Of a stretch of 27,948 bases of DNA, positions 1-8,924 are shown piece by piece. Both the position numbers and the translations under genes were made by a program. The notes beneath the pieces are model-generated. The model was not told the origin of the DNA, searched no databases, and worked only from the letters and a program-made list of their open reading frames with translations. The stretch spans positions 1 through 27,948 of the forward strand of contig JAFZRD010000090.1 of assembly GCA_017620055.1 (NCBI GenBank), read 5' to 3'. This stretch comes from Lachnospiraceae bacterium. GTDB lineage: Bacteria; Bacillota_A; Clostridia; Lachnospirales; Lachnospiraceae. The stretch's first letter is position 1. The number at the start of each line of letters is the position of its first letter.

Positions 1-713
1 ATCGAAATGTTTGTCCGGCCAAGGCCCCCGGCAAGAAGAGTTCTGACCTCATCAACAAGCCCGTCTTCGATCATCCTGTCAACGCGGCTGTTAATCCTGT
101 CATATATACGGCTTCTCTCATCGGTAAGTACAAAGAAACAATGATCGTAACGCGATGTCCTCGCACGGTTTTCTTCGTTATGTTCCGATATGAGACCGCC
201 GGTCTGGTGATTATACTCAAGTGCCCGAACAATACGTTTATGGTCTTTGACACTGATCGATGATGCGGCTACGGGATCGATATCCTCAAGCATCTTATGG
301 ACATGTTCGTCCCCTTTTTCATCTATCAGAGCCCACAGTGAATGCCTGTAATCGGGATCATCGATACATTCGTCGAAATCTATGTCATAAAGGACACTTT
401 GAATATAGAATCCGGTCCCGCCTACCATTATGGGAATGCGCCCGGCAAGTCTTATCTCTTCGATGGCTTTCGTTGCCATCTGCTTGAAGAGTACGATATT
501 GAAGTCTTCGGAAGGATCGAGTACGTCAAGCAGGTAATGAGGGATACCTTCTCTCTCATCGCTTTTGATCTTTGCGGTACCGATGTCCATGCCTTTATAG
601 ACCTGCATGGAATCACAGCTTATTATACTTCCGCCGTATTTCTTTGCGACCCTGACGGCAAGTTCCGATTTTCCGACGGCAGTCGGGCCTGCGATTATTA
701 TGAGAGGCTCCAT
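1..713 (-). CDS. miaA: tRNA dimethylallyltransferase MiaA, 3' end cut by window edge
   Basis: MiaA transfers a dimethylallyl group from DMAPP to the N6 of A37 in tRNAs that read UNN codons, in the cytoplasm. About 237 residues are visible of a usual length near 310; the C-terminus lies beyond base 1. The N-terminus carries the P-loop GPTAVGKS (residues 9-16), followed by the family motif SMQVYKGMDIGTAK near residues 34-47 and the DVLDP motif. The ATG at 713-711 lies one base after the mutL stop, so the gene is probably translationally coupled to mutL. The order mutS-mutL-miaA is widespread in bacteria and supports the call. It is not preserved as an intact gene in the window, but nothing suggests it is broken. 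Confidence 0.95.
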   Translation of the reverse strand, partial: MEPLIIIAGPTAVGKSELAVRVAKKYGGSIISCDSMQVYKGMDIGTAKIKSDEREGIPHYLLDVLDPSEDFNIVLFKQMATKAIEEIRLAGRIPIMVGGTGFYIQSVLYDIDFDECIDDPDYRHSLWALIDEKGDEHVHKMLEDIDPVAASSISVKDHKRIVRALEYNHQTGGLISEHNEENRARTSRYDHCFFVLTDERSRIYDRINSRVDRMIEDGLVDEVRTLLAGGLGRTNIS

Positions 714-714
714 A

Positions 715-2502
715 TCACACTATCCTCTTGAACATCTTCTCAAGATCGGACCTTGAATATGCTATGATCGTCGGTCTTCCGTGCGGACAGTTGTAAGGAT
801 TGTCAAGCGAGAGAAGTTCATCGATAAGAGCATCGGCCTCGGCTGTCGACATCCTCATGTTCCCTTTTACGGCAGCCTTGCATGCCATCGTGGCGATACG
901 GTCTTTGATATCGGGAAGCTCTTTACAGCTGTGTTCACCGGACAGATCGTCGAGAAGAGTCCTGAAGTATTCAAGCTCTCCAAGCCTGAACAGTTCTGTC
1001 GGAACGGACGAGATCGCATATTCTCTTCCTCCGAAGTGCTCGATATGAAATCCGGTCTCTTCAAACACATCAAGATACTGCTTTACAGTTTCTTCTTCCG
1101 AAGATGACAGCGACAATATGTATGGCGGGCTGATCATCTGTGACATGACCGCATTTTCGGATATCTGTTTTGAAAATCGTTCGTAGAGCACTTTTTCGTG
1201 TGCGGCATGCTGGTCAACTATATACATTTTACCGTCGTATTCGATTATCCAGAAAGTATCGAATACCTGCCCTATTATACGGTGTTTTGCGCGTGCCTCT
1301 TCTCCGAGGAACCCTTCTTTGAAAAGTGTTTCCTGAACCGGTTCGCTCTTTACATTCTCATTTATGATCCGATCTTTTGCGATCTGTCTGGAATTCTCGA
1401 TCTTTCTCGTCTCGAAAGGCTCATATACAGGAAAAGCTGCCTTCTCCTTCACCTCTTCGATTTCGCTGGTGTCATCATCCCGCGCTTCGAGCGGCTGCAC
1501 ATCGGGAATGAGTTCTCTTTTTGTAATACCTTCAAGAACGGTCTTATGGACCGTATCATAAACAGATTGCTCCTCAAGAAACTTGATCTCGGTCTTGGCC
1601 GGATGAACGTTCACATCGATCAGTTCCGACGGGATATCAAGGTACAGGACAACAAACGGAAACCGGTGCTGCATGAGAAACGCTTTATAGCTTTCCTCGA
1701 CAGCCGATGACAGTATCCTGCTTTTGATGAATCTGCCGTTGACGAAGAATATCTCAAAGTTCCTGTTGCCGCGTGCGATCTCGGGCTTTCCGACAAAACC
1801 GCTCACACTGCAGTTTTCGCTCTGTAATGATACTTCAACGAGTGATTTTTGAGCATCTCTTCCGAACACGCTGTAAAGGTCGGCTTCGGTATCGCCCATG
1901 CCGCTGCTGGACAGCTTCATTGTTCCGTTGACAACATATTTGAATGAGATCCCGGGATGGGAAAGGATAAGTCTTTCGACAAGTTCGGTTATATATCCGC
2001 CCTCGGTCACCGCACTCTTTAAGAACTTCAGCCTTGCGGGCGTATTGTAAAAGAGATTCCTGACAATGACCGTGGTACCTTCAGGGACACCTGCTTCTTC
2101 GATGAAGAGCTCCCTTCCGCCGTCAATACGGTAACGGTATCCGAGAAGGGCCCCTTTCTGTCTCGTCATAAGTTCTACTTTGGATACGGCAGCGATTGAG
2201 GAGAGTGCCTCCCCGCGAAATCCGAGTGATGTTATGGACAGCAGATCTTCTATCGAACTGATCTTACTCGTTGCATGCCGGCAGAAAGCGAGCGGGATCG
2301 ACTCTCTTTCTATCCCGCATCCGTTATCGGTCACTCTGATATATTCCGCTCCGCCGCTTTTGATCTCTATGCTGATATTGGCGCTTCCCGCGTCTATTGC
2401 GTTTTCGACGAGTTCTTTGACAACATTGACGGGCCGCTCAACAACTTCGCCCGCGGCGATCATGTTTATCGTTTTATCGTCAAGAACATTTATCGTACTC
2501 AT
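715..2502 (-). CDS. mutL: DNA mismatch repair protein MutL, endonuclease type
   Basis: MutL couples mismatch recognition by MutS to strand incision. The N-terminal GHKL ATPase half shows VKELVENAIDAG (Glu30, Asn34), DNGCGI (59-64), the RHATSKI segment and GFRGEAL near residue 94. The C-terminal half carries the nuclease metal-site motif DQHA(X)2E(X)4E at about residues 430-441, plus ACKAAVK (540-546) and CPHGRPT (572-578). It is therefore the endonuclease kind of MutL found in bacteria without MutH. I chose the ATG at 2502 (595 aa): AGGTGG lies just upstream and it follows the mutS stop by 2 bp. Two in-frame GTG codons at 2511 and 2508 would extend the protein by three residues and overlap mutS. 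The start MSTINVLDDKTINMIAAGEV matches family N-termini. Confidence 0.97.
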   Translation of the reverse strand: MSTINVLDDKTINMIAAGEVVERPVNVVKELVENAIDAGSANISIEIKSGGAEYIRVTDNGCGIERESIPLAFCRHATSKISSIEDLLSITSLGFRGEALSSIAAVSKVELMTRQKGALLGYRYRIDGGRELFIEEAGVPEGTTVIVRNLFYNTPARLKFLKSAVTEGGYITELVERLILSHPGISFKYVVNGTMKLSSSGMGDTEADLYSVFGRDAQKSLVEVSLQSENCSVSGFVGKPEIARGNRNFEIFFVNGRFIKSRILSSAVEESYKAFLMQHRFPFVVLYLDIPSELIDVNVHPAKTEIKFLEEQSVYDTVHKTVLEGITKRELIPDVQPLEARDDDTSEIEEVKEKAAFPVYEPFETRKIENSRQIAKDRIINENVKSEPVQETLFKEGFLGEEARAKHRIIGQVFDTFWIIEYDGKMYIVDQHAAHEKVLYERFSKQISENAVMSQMISPPYILSLSSSEEETVKQYLDVFEETGFHIEHFGGREYAISSVPTELFRLGELEYFRTLLDDLSGEHSCKELPDIKDRIATMACKAAVKGNMRMSTAEADALIDELLSLDNPYNCPHGRPTIIAYSRSDLEKMFKRIV

Positions 2503-2504
2503 GC

Positions 2505-5150
2505 TCACCACCTGTTTCTGAGCTTGCTCTGCAGCATGCTGAGCGCATTAAGCGCTTCCATCGGTGTCATGTTGTCGCAGTCCAGATTTTTCAGTTCTTC
2601 TATGATCTCATCATCGCTTACGGTATCAAACAGCGACATCTGTCCCTTGTCAACATCATCTATCACAGCGGGAATCTTCTTCTGGGGTGCAACCGCCGCG
2701 ATCAGCCGCACACTCGCGGAAATGTCGTTCTGGGAAAGCTGCGTCACGAGTTCGTTGGCACGGCTGATTACACTGTCGGGCAGTCCCGCCAGTTTTGCAA
2801 CCGCTATTCCGTAGCTCTTATCGGCTCCGCCCTTTACTATCTTACGCAGGAATACGATAGTATCCTTCTTCTCTTTGACGGCGATACAGTAGTTATTGAC
2901 TCCGGGTATCTTGCCCTCCAGTTCGGTAAGTTCATGGTAGTGCGTTGCAAACAGAGTCTTGGCGCCAAGCAGTTTTGTATTGCTTATATATTCGATCACC
3001 GCCCAGGCTATGGACAGACCGTCGAAAGTTGATGTTCCGCGTCCGATCTCATCAAGGATCAGCAGGCTCTTGGAAGTGGCGTTTCTGAGTATATTGGATA
3101 CTTCGGTCATCTCGACCATGAATGTTGATCTGCCGCTTGCAAGATCGTCACTTGCTCCTACTCTCGTGAATATCCTGTCTACAATACCTATGTTGGCACT
3201 TGCGGCGGGAACGAACGAACCTATCTGAGCCATCAGGACTATCAGTGCGACCTGACGCATATATGTTGATTTTCCTGCCATGTTGGGGCCGGTTATGACG
3301 CTTATCCTGTTTGACGAATTATCAAGATAAGTATCGTTCGATATGAACATCTCATCTTTCGTAAGAAGTTCGACAACGGGATGTCGTCCGTCCTTGATAT
3401 CGATTATTCCCTTCTCGTTTATCTTCGGCCTGACATAACCGTTGGCACTGGCAACGTATCCGAGAGAAGCGTAAGCATCAGCTCTGGCGATGACCTTTGC
3501 GCTCGCAAGTATCCTGTCAACGGAAGCCGACAGCCTTTCGCGAAGTTCGATGAACATGTCGTACTCGAGGGAGAACAGTTTGTCTTCCGCATTCAGTATC
3601 GTATCCTCAAGTTCTTTGAGACGCTCCGTTGTATATCTCTCGGCATTGGCAAGCGTCTGTTTTCTGATGAAATCCTCGGGTACAAGTTCAAGGAACGAGT
3701 TGGTGACTTCAAAATAATATCCGAATACCCTGTTGTATTTGATCCGAAGGTTCTTGATCCCGGTCCGTTCACGGTCCTTGGCTTCAAGCTCGGCAAGCCA
3801 CTTCTTGCCTTCAGTCTTGGCATTCCTTAGTGAATCCACCTTTTCGGAGTATCCGCTCTTTATTATTCCGCCTTCCTTGAGATTGATCGGTGCATCTTCA
3901 CTGACAGCCTCATCTATAAGACTGCACAGATCCTCGAGCGTATCAAGATCGTCACACAGACTGCTGACGGCGGTAACCTTGCAGTCAGACAGGAGTTCTT
4001 TTATCGGCGGAAGCATCCTGATGGAATTCGCAAATGCCAGAAGATCCCTCGGATTGGCCGAATGATAATTGATCTTGCCCATCAGTCTCTCAAGGTCATA
4101 TACCGGATTCAGATATTCTCGCAGTTCCTCCCGAAGTATCAGATCGTTTGCAAAAGCCTCGACTGCATCAAGCCTTACCGATATCTTCTTTTTGTCGGTA
4201 AGCGGCTGCTCGAGGAATGATCTGAGCATTCTCGCACCCATTGCCGTTTTGGTCTTGTCTAGAACGTATAACAGAGAGCCTTTCTTCTGCTTTTCGAGCA
4301 TCGTTTCCGTCAGTTCGAGATTTCTTCTCGTCGCGGAATCGAGCACCATATAATCGGTGACGGAATATACAGATATGGTTCTGATCTGTTCTATACTGCC
4401 TTTCTGTGATTCGGACAGATACTGGATCAGAGCACCTGAACATACAAGGCTTGCATTGCTTATATCAAGACCGAGTCCGGTTGTATCGGATACCCTGAAT
4501 TGCCTTTTCAGGGCCTCTATGCACAGTTCGTCATCAAAAAACCACGGCTCGATCGGAAATACCGCTACATTCAGATGGAACTTCAGACTCTCGAAATCAA
4601 ATCCGGAAACGGTGAACGCTTCATTACAGATGATCTCCGAAGGAGCGAACTTGTATATCTCGTCTATGAGTTTCTTCTCGTCACGCACAAATGTGGTAAG
4701 AAAGATACCGGTCGTGATATCCGATATTGCGATACCGTAGACGTCCTCGGAATAGTATATGCACATGATATAGTTGTTGGACTCCTCCGAAAGCGTGTCC
4801 ATATCTATATTCGTGCCGGGTGTTGCTATCCTTGTTACTTCCCTTTTTACAAGTCCTTTTGCGTCTTTGGGATCCTCAACCTGTTCACAGATCGCGACTT
4901 TGTAGCCCTTCTGAACAAGTCTGTTGATGTAAAGCTGCGCGGCATGATAAGGAACACCGCACATAGGTGCTCTCTCGGCAAGTCCGCATGCTTTGCCGGT
5001 CAGTGTCAGTTCGAGTTCCTTTGAAGCCGTGATCGCATCATCAAAAAACATCTCGTAAAAATCACCGAGACGGTAGAAAAGGATGCAGTCACTGTATGCT
5101 TCCTTGGTTTCCATATATTTTTCCATCATTGGAGAAAGCTTTTCTTCCAT
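2505..5150 (-). CDS. mutS: DNA mismatch repair protein MutS
   Basis: MutS binds base mismatches and small loops and recruits MutL in an ATP-dependent way. With the chosen start the protein has 881 residues, the usual size. The mismatch-reading Phe-X-Glu is at residues 31-33 (in GDFYEMF). Walker A GPNMAGKS is at about 621-628 and Walker B LLILDEIG at about 696-703, followed by GRGTSTFDG and the ATHYHEL segment. Two in-frame ATGs compete. The one at 5156 forms ATGA with the preceding RNase G stop, but the AAAGGA Shine-Dalgarno directly abuts it. The one at 5150 has the same AAAGGA at 5-nt spacing and is preferred. The C-terminal 'MSLFD' segment is a plausible sliding-clamp (DnaN) binding motif of the QxSLF class. 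The next gene is mutL. Confidence 0.97.
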   Translation of the reverse strand: MEEKLSPMMEKYMETKEAYSDCILFYRLGDFYEMFFDDAITASKELELTLTGKACGLAERAPMCGVPYHAAQLYINRLVQKGYKVAICEQVEDPKDAKGLVKREVTRIATPGTNIDMDTLSEESNNYIMCIYYSEDVYGIAISDITTGIFLTTFVRDEKKLIDEIYKFAPSEIICNEAFTVSGFDFESLKFHLNVAVFPIEPWFFDDELCIEALKRQFRVSDTTGLGLDISNASLVCSGALIQYLSESQKGSIEQIRTISVYSVTDYMVLDSATRRNLELTETMLEKQKKGSLLYVLDKTKTAMGARMLRSFLEQPLTDKKKISVRLDAVEAFANDLILREELREYLNPVYDLERLMGKINYHSANPRDLLAFANSIRMLPPIKELLSDCKVTAVSSLCDDLDTLEDLCSLIDEAVSEDAPINLKEGGIIKSGYSEKVDSLRNAKTEGKKWLAELEAKDRERTGIKNLRIKYNRVFGYYFEVTNSFLELVPEDFIRKQTLANAERYTTERLKELEDTILNAEDKLFSLEYDMFIELRERLSASVDRILASAKVIARADAYASLGYVASANGYVRPKINEKGIIDIKDGRHPVVELLTKDEMFISNDTYLDNSSNRISVITGPNMAGKSTYMRQVALIVLMAQIGSFVPAASANIGIVDRIFTRVGASDDLASGRSTFMVEMTEVSNILRNATSKSLLILDEIGRGTSTFDGLSIAWAVIEYISNTKLLGAKTLFATHYHELTELEGKIPGVNNYCIAVKEKKDTIVFLRKIVKGGADKSYGIAVAKLAGLPDSVISRANELVTQLSQNDISASVRLIAAVAPQKKIPAVIDDVDKGQMSLFDTVSDDEIIEELKNLDCDNMTPMEALNALSMLQSKLRNRW

Positions 5151-5152
5151 TT

Positions 5153-6313
5153 TCATCCTTTAAGATTGTGATACAGCGACCTGCCCAGGCGCTGTCTTAC
5201 TATCTCGCACAGTTTCATACCGGTAAAATCAATGAACCGTGTGCTTACGTGATCACACGATATCGCCTGCTTTATACGATTTTCAAGTTCATCGTAACTG
5301 TCGCGGCCGTTCATGTTTATAAAATCAATGACAATCATACCGGAGATGTTTCGAAGGCGAAGCTGTCTTGCGATCTCATCAGCGGCTTCCAGATTGATTG
5401 CGAGAAATGTATCCTCTTTTTCACCGCCCTTTACTGCCTGTGCCGAATTGACATCCACAGCGGTAAGTGCTTCGGTCGTATCGATCGTGATATATGCCCC
5501 GCTCTTTAAATAAACTTTGCGTGACAGAGCCTCGGATATTTTAGCATCAAAAGCATATAATTTACAAAGAGGCAGGAGTTCATCCTCATATAATCTCAGA
5601 CTGACCCGGTCGGAAAGATTGACCGGTCCGGTAAAATGATCATAAGTATTCTCCAGTTTTTTCATGATCTTACAGCTGTCCGTGACAACTTCCGTTATCC
5701 CGTCGTCTGTCAGTTTTTGAATATCTTTTATGTATGAGGGAAGCGGTCTGTAAAGTACACTGTACTGCACTTCATGTTCCGATCGCGTCATAATATTATC
5801 GATAAGCGCGATGACCGCGTCAAATTCCGCGACCGCTTTATCAGCCCCTTCGGGATCCGTATAAGCTTTGGTCCTTATTATCACTCCGACATTCCGGCCG
5901 GCTTTCTTATTATGAAACAGTTCACACAGCTTATCCTTGTCTTCCTGTGCTATCTTTGAGGAAGCCTTTACGAAATCCTCCCCTGTCGTTACGACCGTAT
6001 ATTCACCGTCGATAGTGATCTTATCGGTAAAGCATGCTTTTTTGTCACGGTATGCTTCCTTTTTGTACATGAGCGGTACAAGTGTACCCGTTTTATATAC
6101 CTTACCTACAAAAGCGATATCATCGTCGCGGTATCTCGCAAAGCAAGAATCTATTCCCGGGATCCTGTTCTCGATCCTGCAGTTTATGACTGTTCCGATA
6201 TCGACAGTATCGAGCGATCCGTACACATATATCTGTTCGGCTCTGCCCCCTTTAACTGCGATCAGAACATATTTGTCCTCGTATTTGGAAAATACAGCGA
6301 TGTTGTCTCTCAT
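5153..6313 (-). CDS. rng: Ribonuclease G/E family protein, short form
   Basis: Members of this family are single-strand endoribonucleases that process rRNA and start mRNA decay. The catalytic core is clear: TEALTAVDVNSA holds Asp287 and MIVIDFINM holds Asp330. Their 43-residue spacing equals that of the RNase E catalytic pair Asp303/Asp346. The N-terminal 120 residues fit the S1-like subdomain (GTVINCRIENRIPGIDSCF). The protein ends at residue 386 shortly after EIVRQRLGRSL and has no downstream CPxC zinc-link cysteines, which hold the RNase E/G dimer together in the E. coli enzymes. The stop overlaps the first mutS ATG. Upstream is the TIGR03936 gene, a common partner in Clostridia. Its ATG at 6313 overlaps the end of that gene by 4 bp. 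Confidence 0.9.
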   Translation of the reverse strand: MRDNIAVFSKYEDKYVLIAVKGGRAEQIYVYGSLDTVDIGTVINCRIENRIPGIDSCFARYRDDDIAFVGKVYKTGTLVPLMYKKEAYRDKKACFTDKITIDGEYTVVTTGEDFVKASSKIAQEDKDKLCELFHNKKAGRNVGVIIRTKAYTDPEGADKAVAEFDAVIALIDNIMTRSEHEVQYSVLYRPLPSYIKDIQKLTDDGITEVVTDSCKIMKKLENTYDHFTGPVNLSDRVSLRLYEDELLPLCKLYAFDAKISEALSRKVYLKSGAYITIDTTEALTAVDVNSAQAVKGGEKEDTFLAINLEAADEIARQLRLRNISGMIVIDFINMNGRDSYDELENRIKQAISCDHVSTRFIDFTGMKLCEIVRQRLGRSLYHNLKG

Positions 6314-7002
6314 TGTATAACACTTCCGATATCGTCAAGCGATACTATATTCTCATCGATAAATGTGAACTGATCGATCCTTTTGATGTCAAAAGCGGGA
6401 ATATCCTGATCGATACCTGCCGTGTCGGCAAGCGCGCCGATCACAAGCTCCGGCTTGATGTTGTCACTGCTTCCCGAACTGATGAGCATATTGACACAGT
6501 GATCGTTATCATCCGCCGAAAGCTCGTAGATAAGCGGCCTGATATCGATCTCCTTCTCGCTCTTTTTAGTCTTCTTGATGACATTAACACTGTCTTTTTG
6601 AAGCAGAACCGGGACAGCTCTTTTCAGGACGTCATAAGATTTTTCATCCGCAAACACACTGTATGATGCGGCATTTACGGAAGCCATCGCATTTGTGCAC
6701 CTGTCGGGAAGAGCTTTGAATGATGATATTACTATCTCATCGACAGACTGTGCTCTGAGCTTTTTGAGCGCCGTTTCGCTTGATATGGATTCTGTAAGCT
6801 CAATATCGGCATATTCGCCCGAGCTTTCCATCCCGAGCGGAAGCGGCGGTGTAAAAGAGAGTATTTGATGGGGAGAAAATCCTTCCGAGTAAGCGACCGG
6901 TATCCCCGCGCGTCTCATCAGTTTCTGGAAATATCGCATGACATCAAGATGACCGATATACACGAGCGCACCTGTCTTAGAAAATCTAAGCCTTACTTTC
7001 AT
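6310..7002 (-). CDS. TIGR03936 / DUF2344 family radical-SAM-linked protein
   Basis: This 230-residue protein belongs to the DUF2344 family, which is nearly always encoded next to, or fused to, the TIGR03960 radical SAM protein. The N-terminus VRLRFSKTGALVYIGHLDVM and the segment AYSEGFSPHQILSFTPPLPLG are the family's hallmarks. No biochemical role is established to my knowledge; a part in RNA modification is only suggested by its neighbours. The ATG at 7002 is chosen because GGAGG (7011-7015) precedes it at 8-nt spacing. It overlaps the upstream gene by 17 bp, typical for this pair. A start at 7032 would have no such site and would add ten residues unlike the family. The stop overlaps the RNase G start as ATGA. 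Confidence 0.88.
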   Translation of the reverse strand: MKVRLRFSKTGALVYIGHLDVMRYFQKLMRRAGIPVAYSEGFSPHQILSFTPPLPLGMESSGEYADIELTESISSETALKKLRAQSVDEIVISSFKALPDRCTNAMASVNAASYSVFADEKSYDVLKRAVPVLLQKDSVNVIKKTKKSEKEIDIRPLIYELSADDNDHCVNMLISSGSSDNIKPELVIGALADTAGIDQDIPAFDIKRIDQFTFIDENIVSLDDIGSVIQ

Positions 7003-8851
7003 AACAGACGCCTCCGTGATATCGTGCCGCACCGCAGCCGCTGCATTTTACCCTGCAGTTGGGAGTGACGATCCCCTGCTTTGCGTTCTCGTTCTCCCTG
7101 ATGAGGAATGCTCTCGTAACACCTATATCGATAAAATCCCACGGGAGGATCTCATCGTAAGGTCGCTCCCTGTGGTAATAGAACTCCATATCGATTCCGG
7201 TCTCATCGAAAGCTTCGATCCAAGGTTCATAGGAGAACGACTCTGTCCACGCATCAAACATGCACCCTTTCTCATATGCGCGAACGAGTACTTTCGCAAG
7301 TCTCCTGTCTCCCCTTGCGAATATGCCTTCAAGTACCGAAACATCGGCTGCATGCCAGTTGTATTTGATGCTCTTGTGATTGAGCTGTTGTTTCATCTTA
7401 TCATTGACGGTCTTCGCTTTCATACGGAAGTCATCGGTAGTATCCATCCGGGCCCACTGAAATGGCGTGAACGGTTTCGGAACAAAGAATGATGTAGATG
7501 TTACGATACTGACTTTACCGTGACGCTCCTCTTTCGGTATCGTGTCATAATAGAGCTTTGCGATCTCGTTTGATAGTATCGCTATACCTTCCATATCTTC
7601 CGTCGTCTCATAAGGAAGGCCGAGCATGAAATAAAGCTTGACCCTTGTCCAGCCTCCCATGAACGCCTCGCGGCATCCTCCGAGAATATCTTCTTCGGTA
7701 AGCCCTTTATTGATGACGTTTCTCATTCGCTGGCTGCCGGCTTCCGGCGCAAATGTTATGACAGACTTCTTCACATCCTGGACTTTGCTCATCACATCGA
7801 GCGAAAAAGCATCGACACGAAGTGAAGGAAGCGAGATGTTTATATGCCTGCTCCCGAATTCATCTATCAAATAGTTGCATATTCCTTCAAGATCGGGGTA
7901 ATCGGACGAGCTGAGCGACGACAGCGATATTTCCTCATATCCCGTGTTCGCCAGCATTGTGCGCGCGTATTCCTCAAGTTTCTTCTCATCTCTTTCACGG
8001 ATCGGCCTGTATACGGATCCGGCCTGGCAGAATCGGCATCCTCTTATGCATCCGCGCTGTATCTCAAGAACAACCCTGTCCTGTGTTGCCTTTATATACG
8101 GAACAACAGGTTTTGTAGGGTAATATGTATCCGACAGATCGGTAACGACTTCCTTTTCTATGACTGAGGGCATATCGTCGTATATCGGGGCAAAACGTTC
8201 GATCGTGCCGTCCTCATTGTAGGAAACTTCATAACACGAAGGTGCATATATCCCCGGGATCTTTCCGGCCTGCCTTATAAAATCCGAACGGGTAAGATCC
8301 GAAGCTTTGTATTCCTTATAAAGATCTATGAGCTTTCTGTAACTTGTCTCTCCTTCGCCTATATACACAAGGTCGAAGAATTCGGCTATCGGCTCGGGAT
8401 TGTACGCGCACGGACCGCCGCATATGACGATCGGGTCGCTCTCATCCCTGTCCTTGGAATAAAACGGAATGCCGGACAGATCAAGTACCTGTAGGATGTT
8501 CGTATAGCACATCTCGTACTGCAGCGTGATGCCGAGAAAATCAAAATCCTTTATTGCATCCTGTGATTCAAGCGCGAACAGGGGAATATGACGATCTTTC
8601 ATTACCGCATACAGATCGGACCATACCGAGAACACTCTTTCGCACCATACATCCTCAAACGAATTGAACATGTGATACAGTATCTGCATCCCGAGGTGCG
8701 ACATACCTATCTCATACACGTCGGGAAAACACATCGCGAATCTGACAAGACCTTCGGGATCTTTTATGACGGCGTTGACTTCGTGCCCGATATATCGTGC
8801 CGGTTTTTCGATCGACATCAGTATTTCTTTGGACAGTGCGAGTTTATTCAT
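6986..8851 (-). CDS. TIGR03960 family B12-binding-domain/radical SAM protein
   Basis: The protein (621 aa from this start) has an N-terminal region of about 170 residues that resembles the B12-binding-like domain in such enzymes (CFPDVYEIGMSHLGMQ; GGPCAYNPEP; YIGEGET). A radical SAM core follows, with the cluster-binding CxxxCxxC at Cys268, Cys272 and Cys275. The C-terminus holds another cysteine group (NCRVKCSGCG...GGVCYE) that could bind a second cluster. The substrate of TIGR03960 proteins is not known to me; partners are the DUF2344 protein and RNase G downstream. The start was set at 8851 because family members begin close to NKLALSKEIL. There is no good Shine-Dalgarno before it (only AGG one base upstream). 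An in-frame ATG at 8869 also lacks one. Confidence 0.87.
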   Translation of the reverse strand: MNKLALSKEILMSIEKPARYIGHEVNAVIKDPEGLVRFAMCFPDVYEIGMSHLGMQILYHMFNSFEDVWCERVFSVWSDLYAVMKDRHIPLFALESQDAIKDFDFLGITLQYEMCYTNILQVLDLSGIPFYSKDRDESDPIVICGGPCAYNPEPIAEFFDLVYIGEGETSYRKLIDLYKEYKASDLTRSDFIRQAGKIPGIYAPSCYEVSYNEDGTIERFAPIYDDMPSVIEKEVVTDLSDTYYPTKPVVPYIKATQDRVVLEIQRGCIRGCRFCQAGSVYRPIRERDEKKLEEYARTMLANTGYEEISLSSLSSSDYPDLEGICNYLIDEFGSRHINISLPSLRVDAFSLDVMSKVQDVKKSVITFAPEAGSQRMRNVINKGLTEEDILGGCREAFMGGWTRVKLYFMLGLPYETTEDMEGIAILSNEIAKLYYDTIPKEERHGKVSIVTSTSFFVPKPFTPFQWARMDTTDDFRMKAKTVNDKMKQQLNHKSIKYNWHAADVSVLEGIFARGDRRLAKVLVRAYEKGCMFDAWTESFSYEPWIEAFDETGIDMEFYYHRERPYDEILPWDFIDIGVTRAFLIRENENAKQGIVTPNCRVKCSGCGAARYHGGVCYESKA

Positions 8852-8859
8852 ACCTGTAA

Positions 8860-8888
8860 ATAATAACATAAGAAAAGACGTATTTACA
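8860..8888 (-). promoter_or_regulatory. Candidate weak promoter for the radical SAM operon, possibly leaderless
   Basis: On the minus strand TATTAT (8865-8860, 5 of 6 to the -10 consensus) lies 17 bp after TGTAAA (8888-8883, 3 of 6 to the -35). Only 8 bp separate the -10 box from the ATG at 8851, so a transcript from it would begin at or within a base or two of the start codon. The -35 match is poor and lies in the loop of the preceding terminator, so this is tentative. Confidence 0.25.
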
Positions 8889-8898
8889 TACGTCTTTT
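8873..8898 (-). terminator. Intrinsic terminator after the secreted repeat protein gene
   Basis: AAAAGACGTA and TACGTCTTTT form a perfect 10-bp inverted repeat around a 6-base loop. On the minus strand the 3' arm ends in TTTT and continues as CTTATGTTATTATTT, which is U-rich. It lies 26 bp after the stop of the upstream gene and 21 bp before the radical SAM start. The symmetric A/T flanks would also let it work on plus-strand transcripts. Confidence 0.75.
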
Positions 8899-8924
8899 CC
8901 AAGGATCGGTATCATTTTCCGCGT

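Noticed and set aside
1198..1710. 170-codon open frame on the plus strand inside mutL
   Set aside because: It is antisense to a complete, motif-rich mutL frame, has no ribosome binding site of note and resembles no family; it is a shadow frame.
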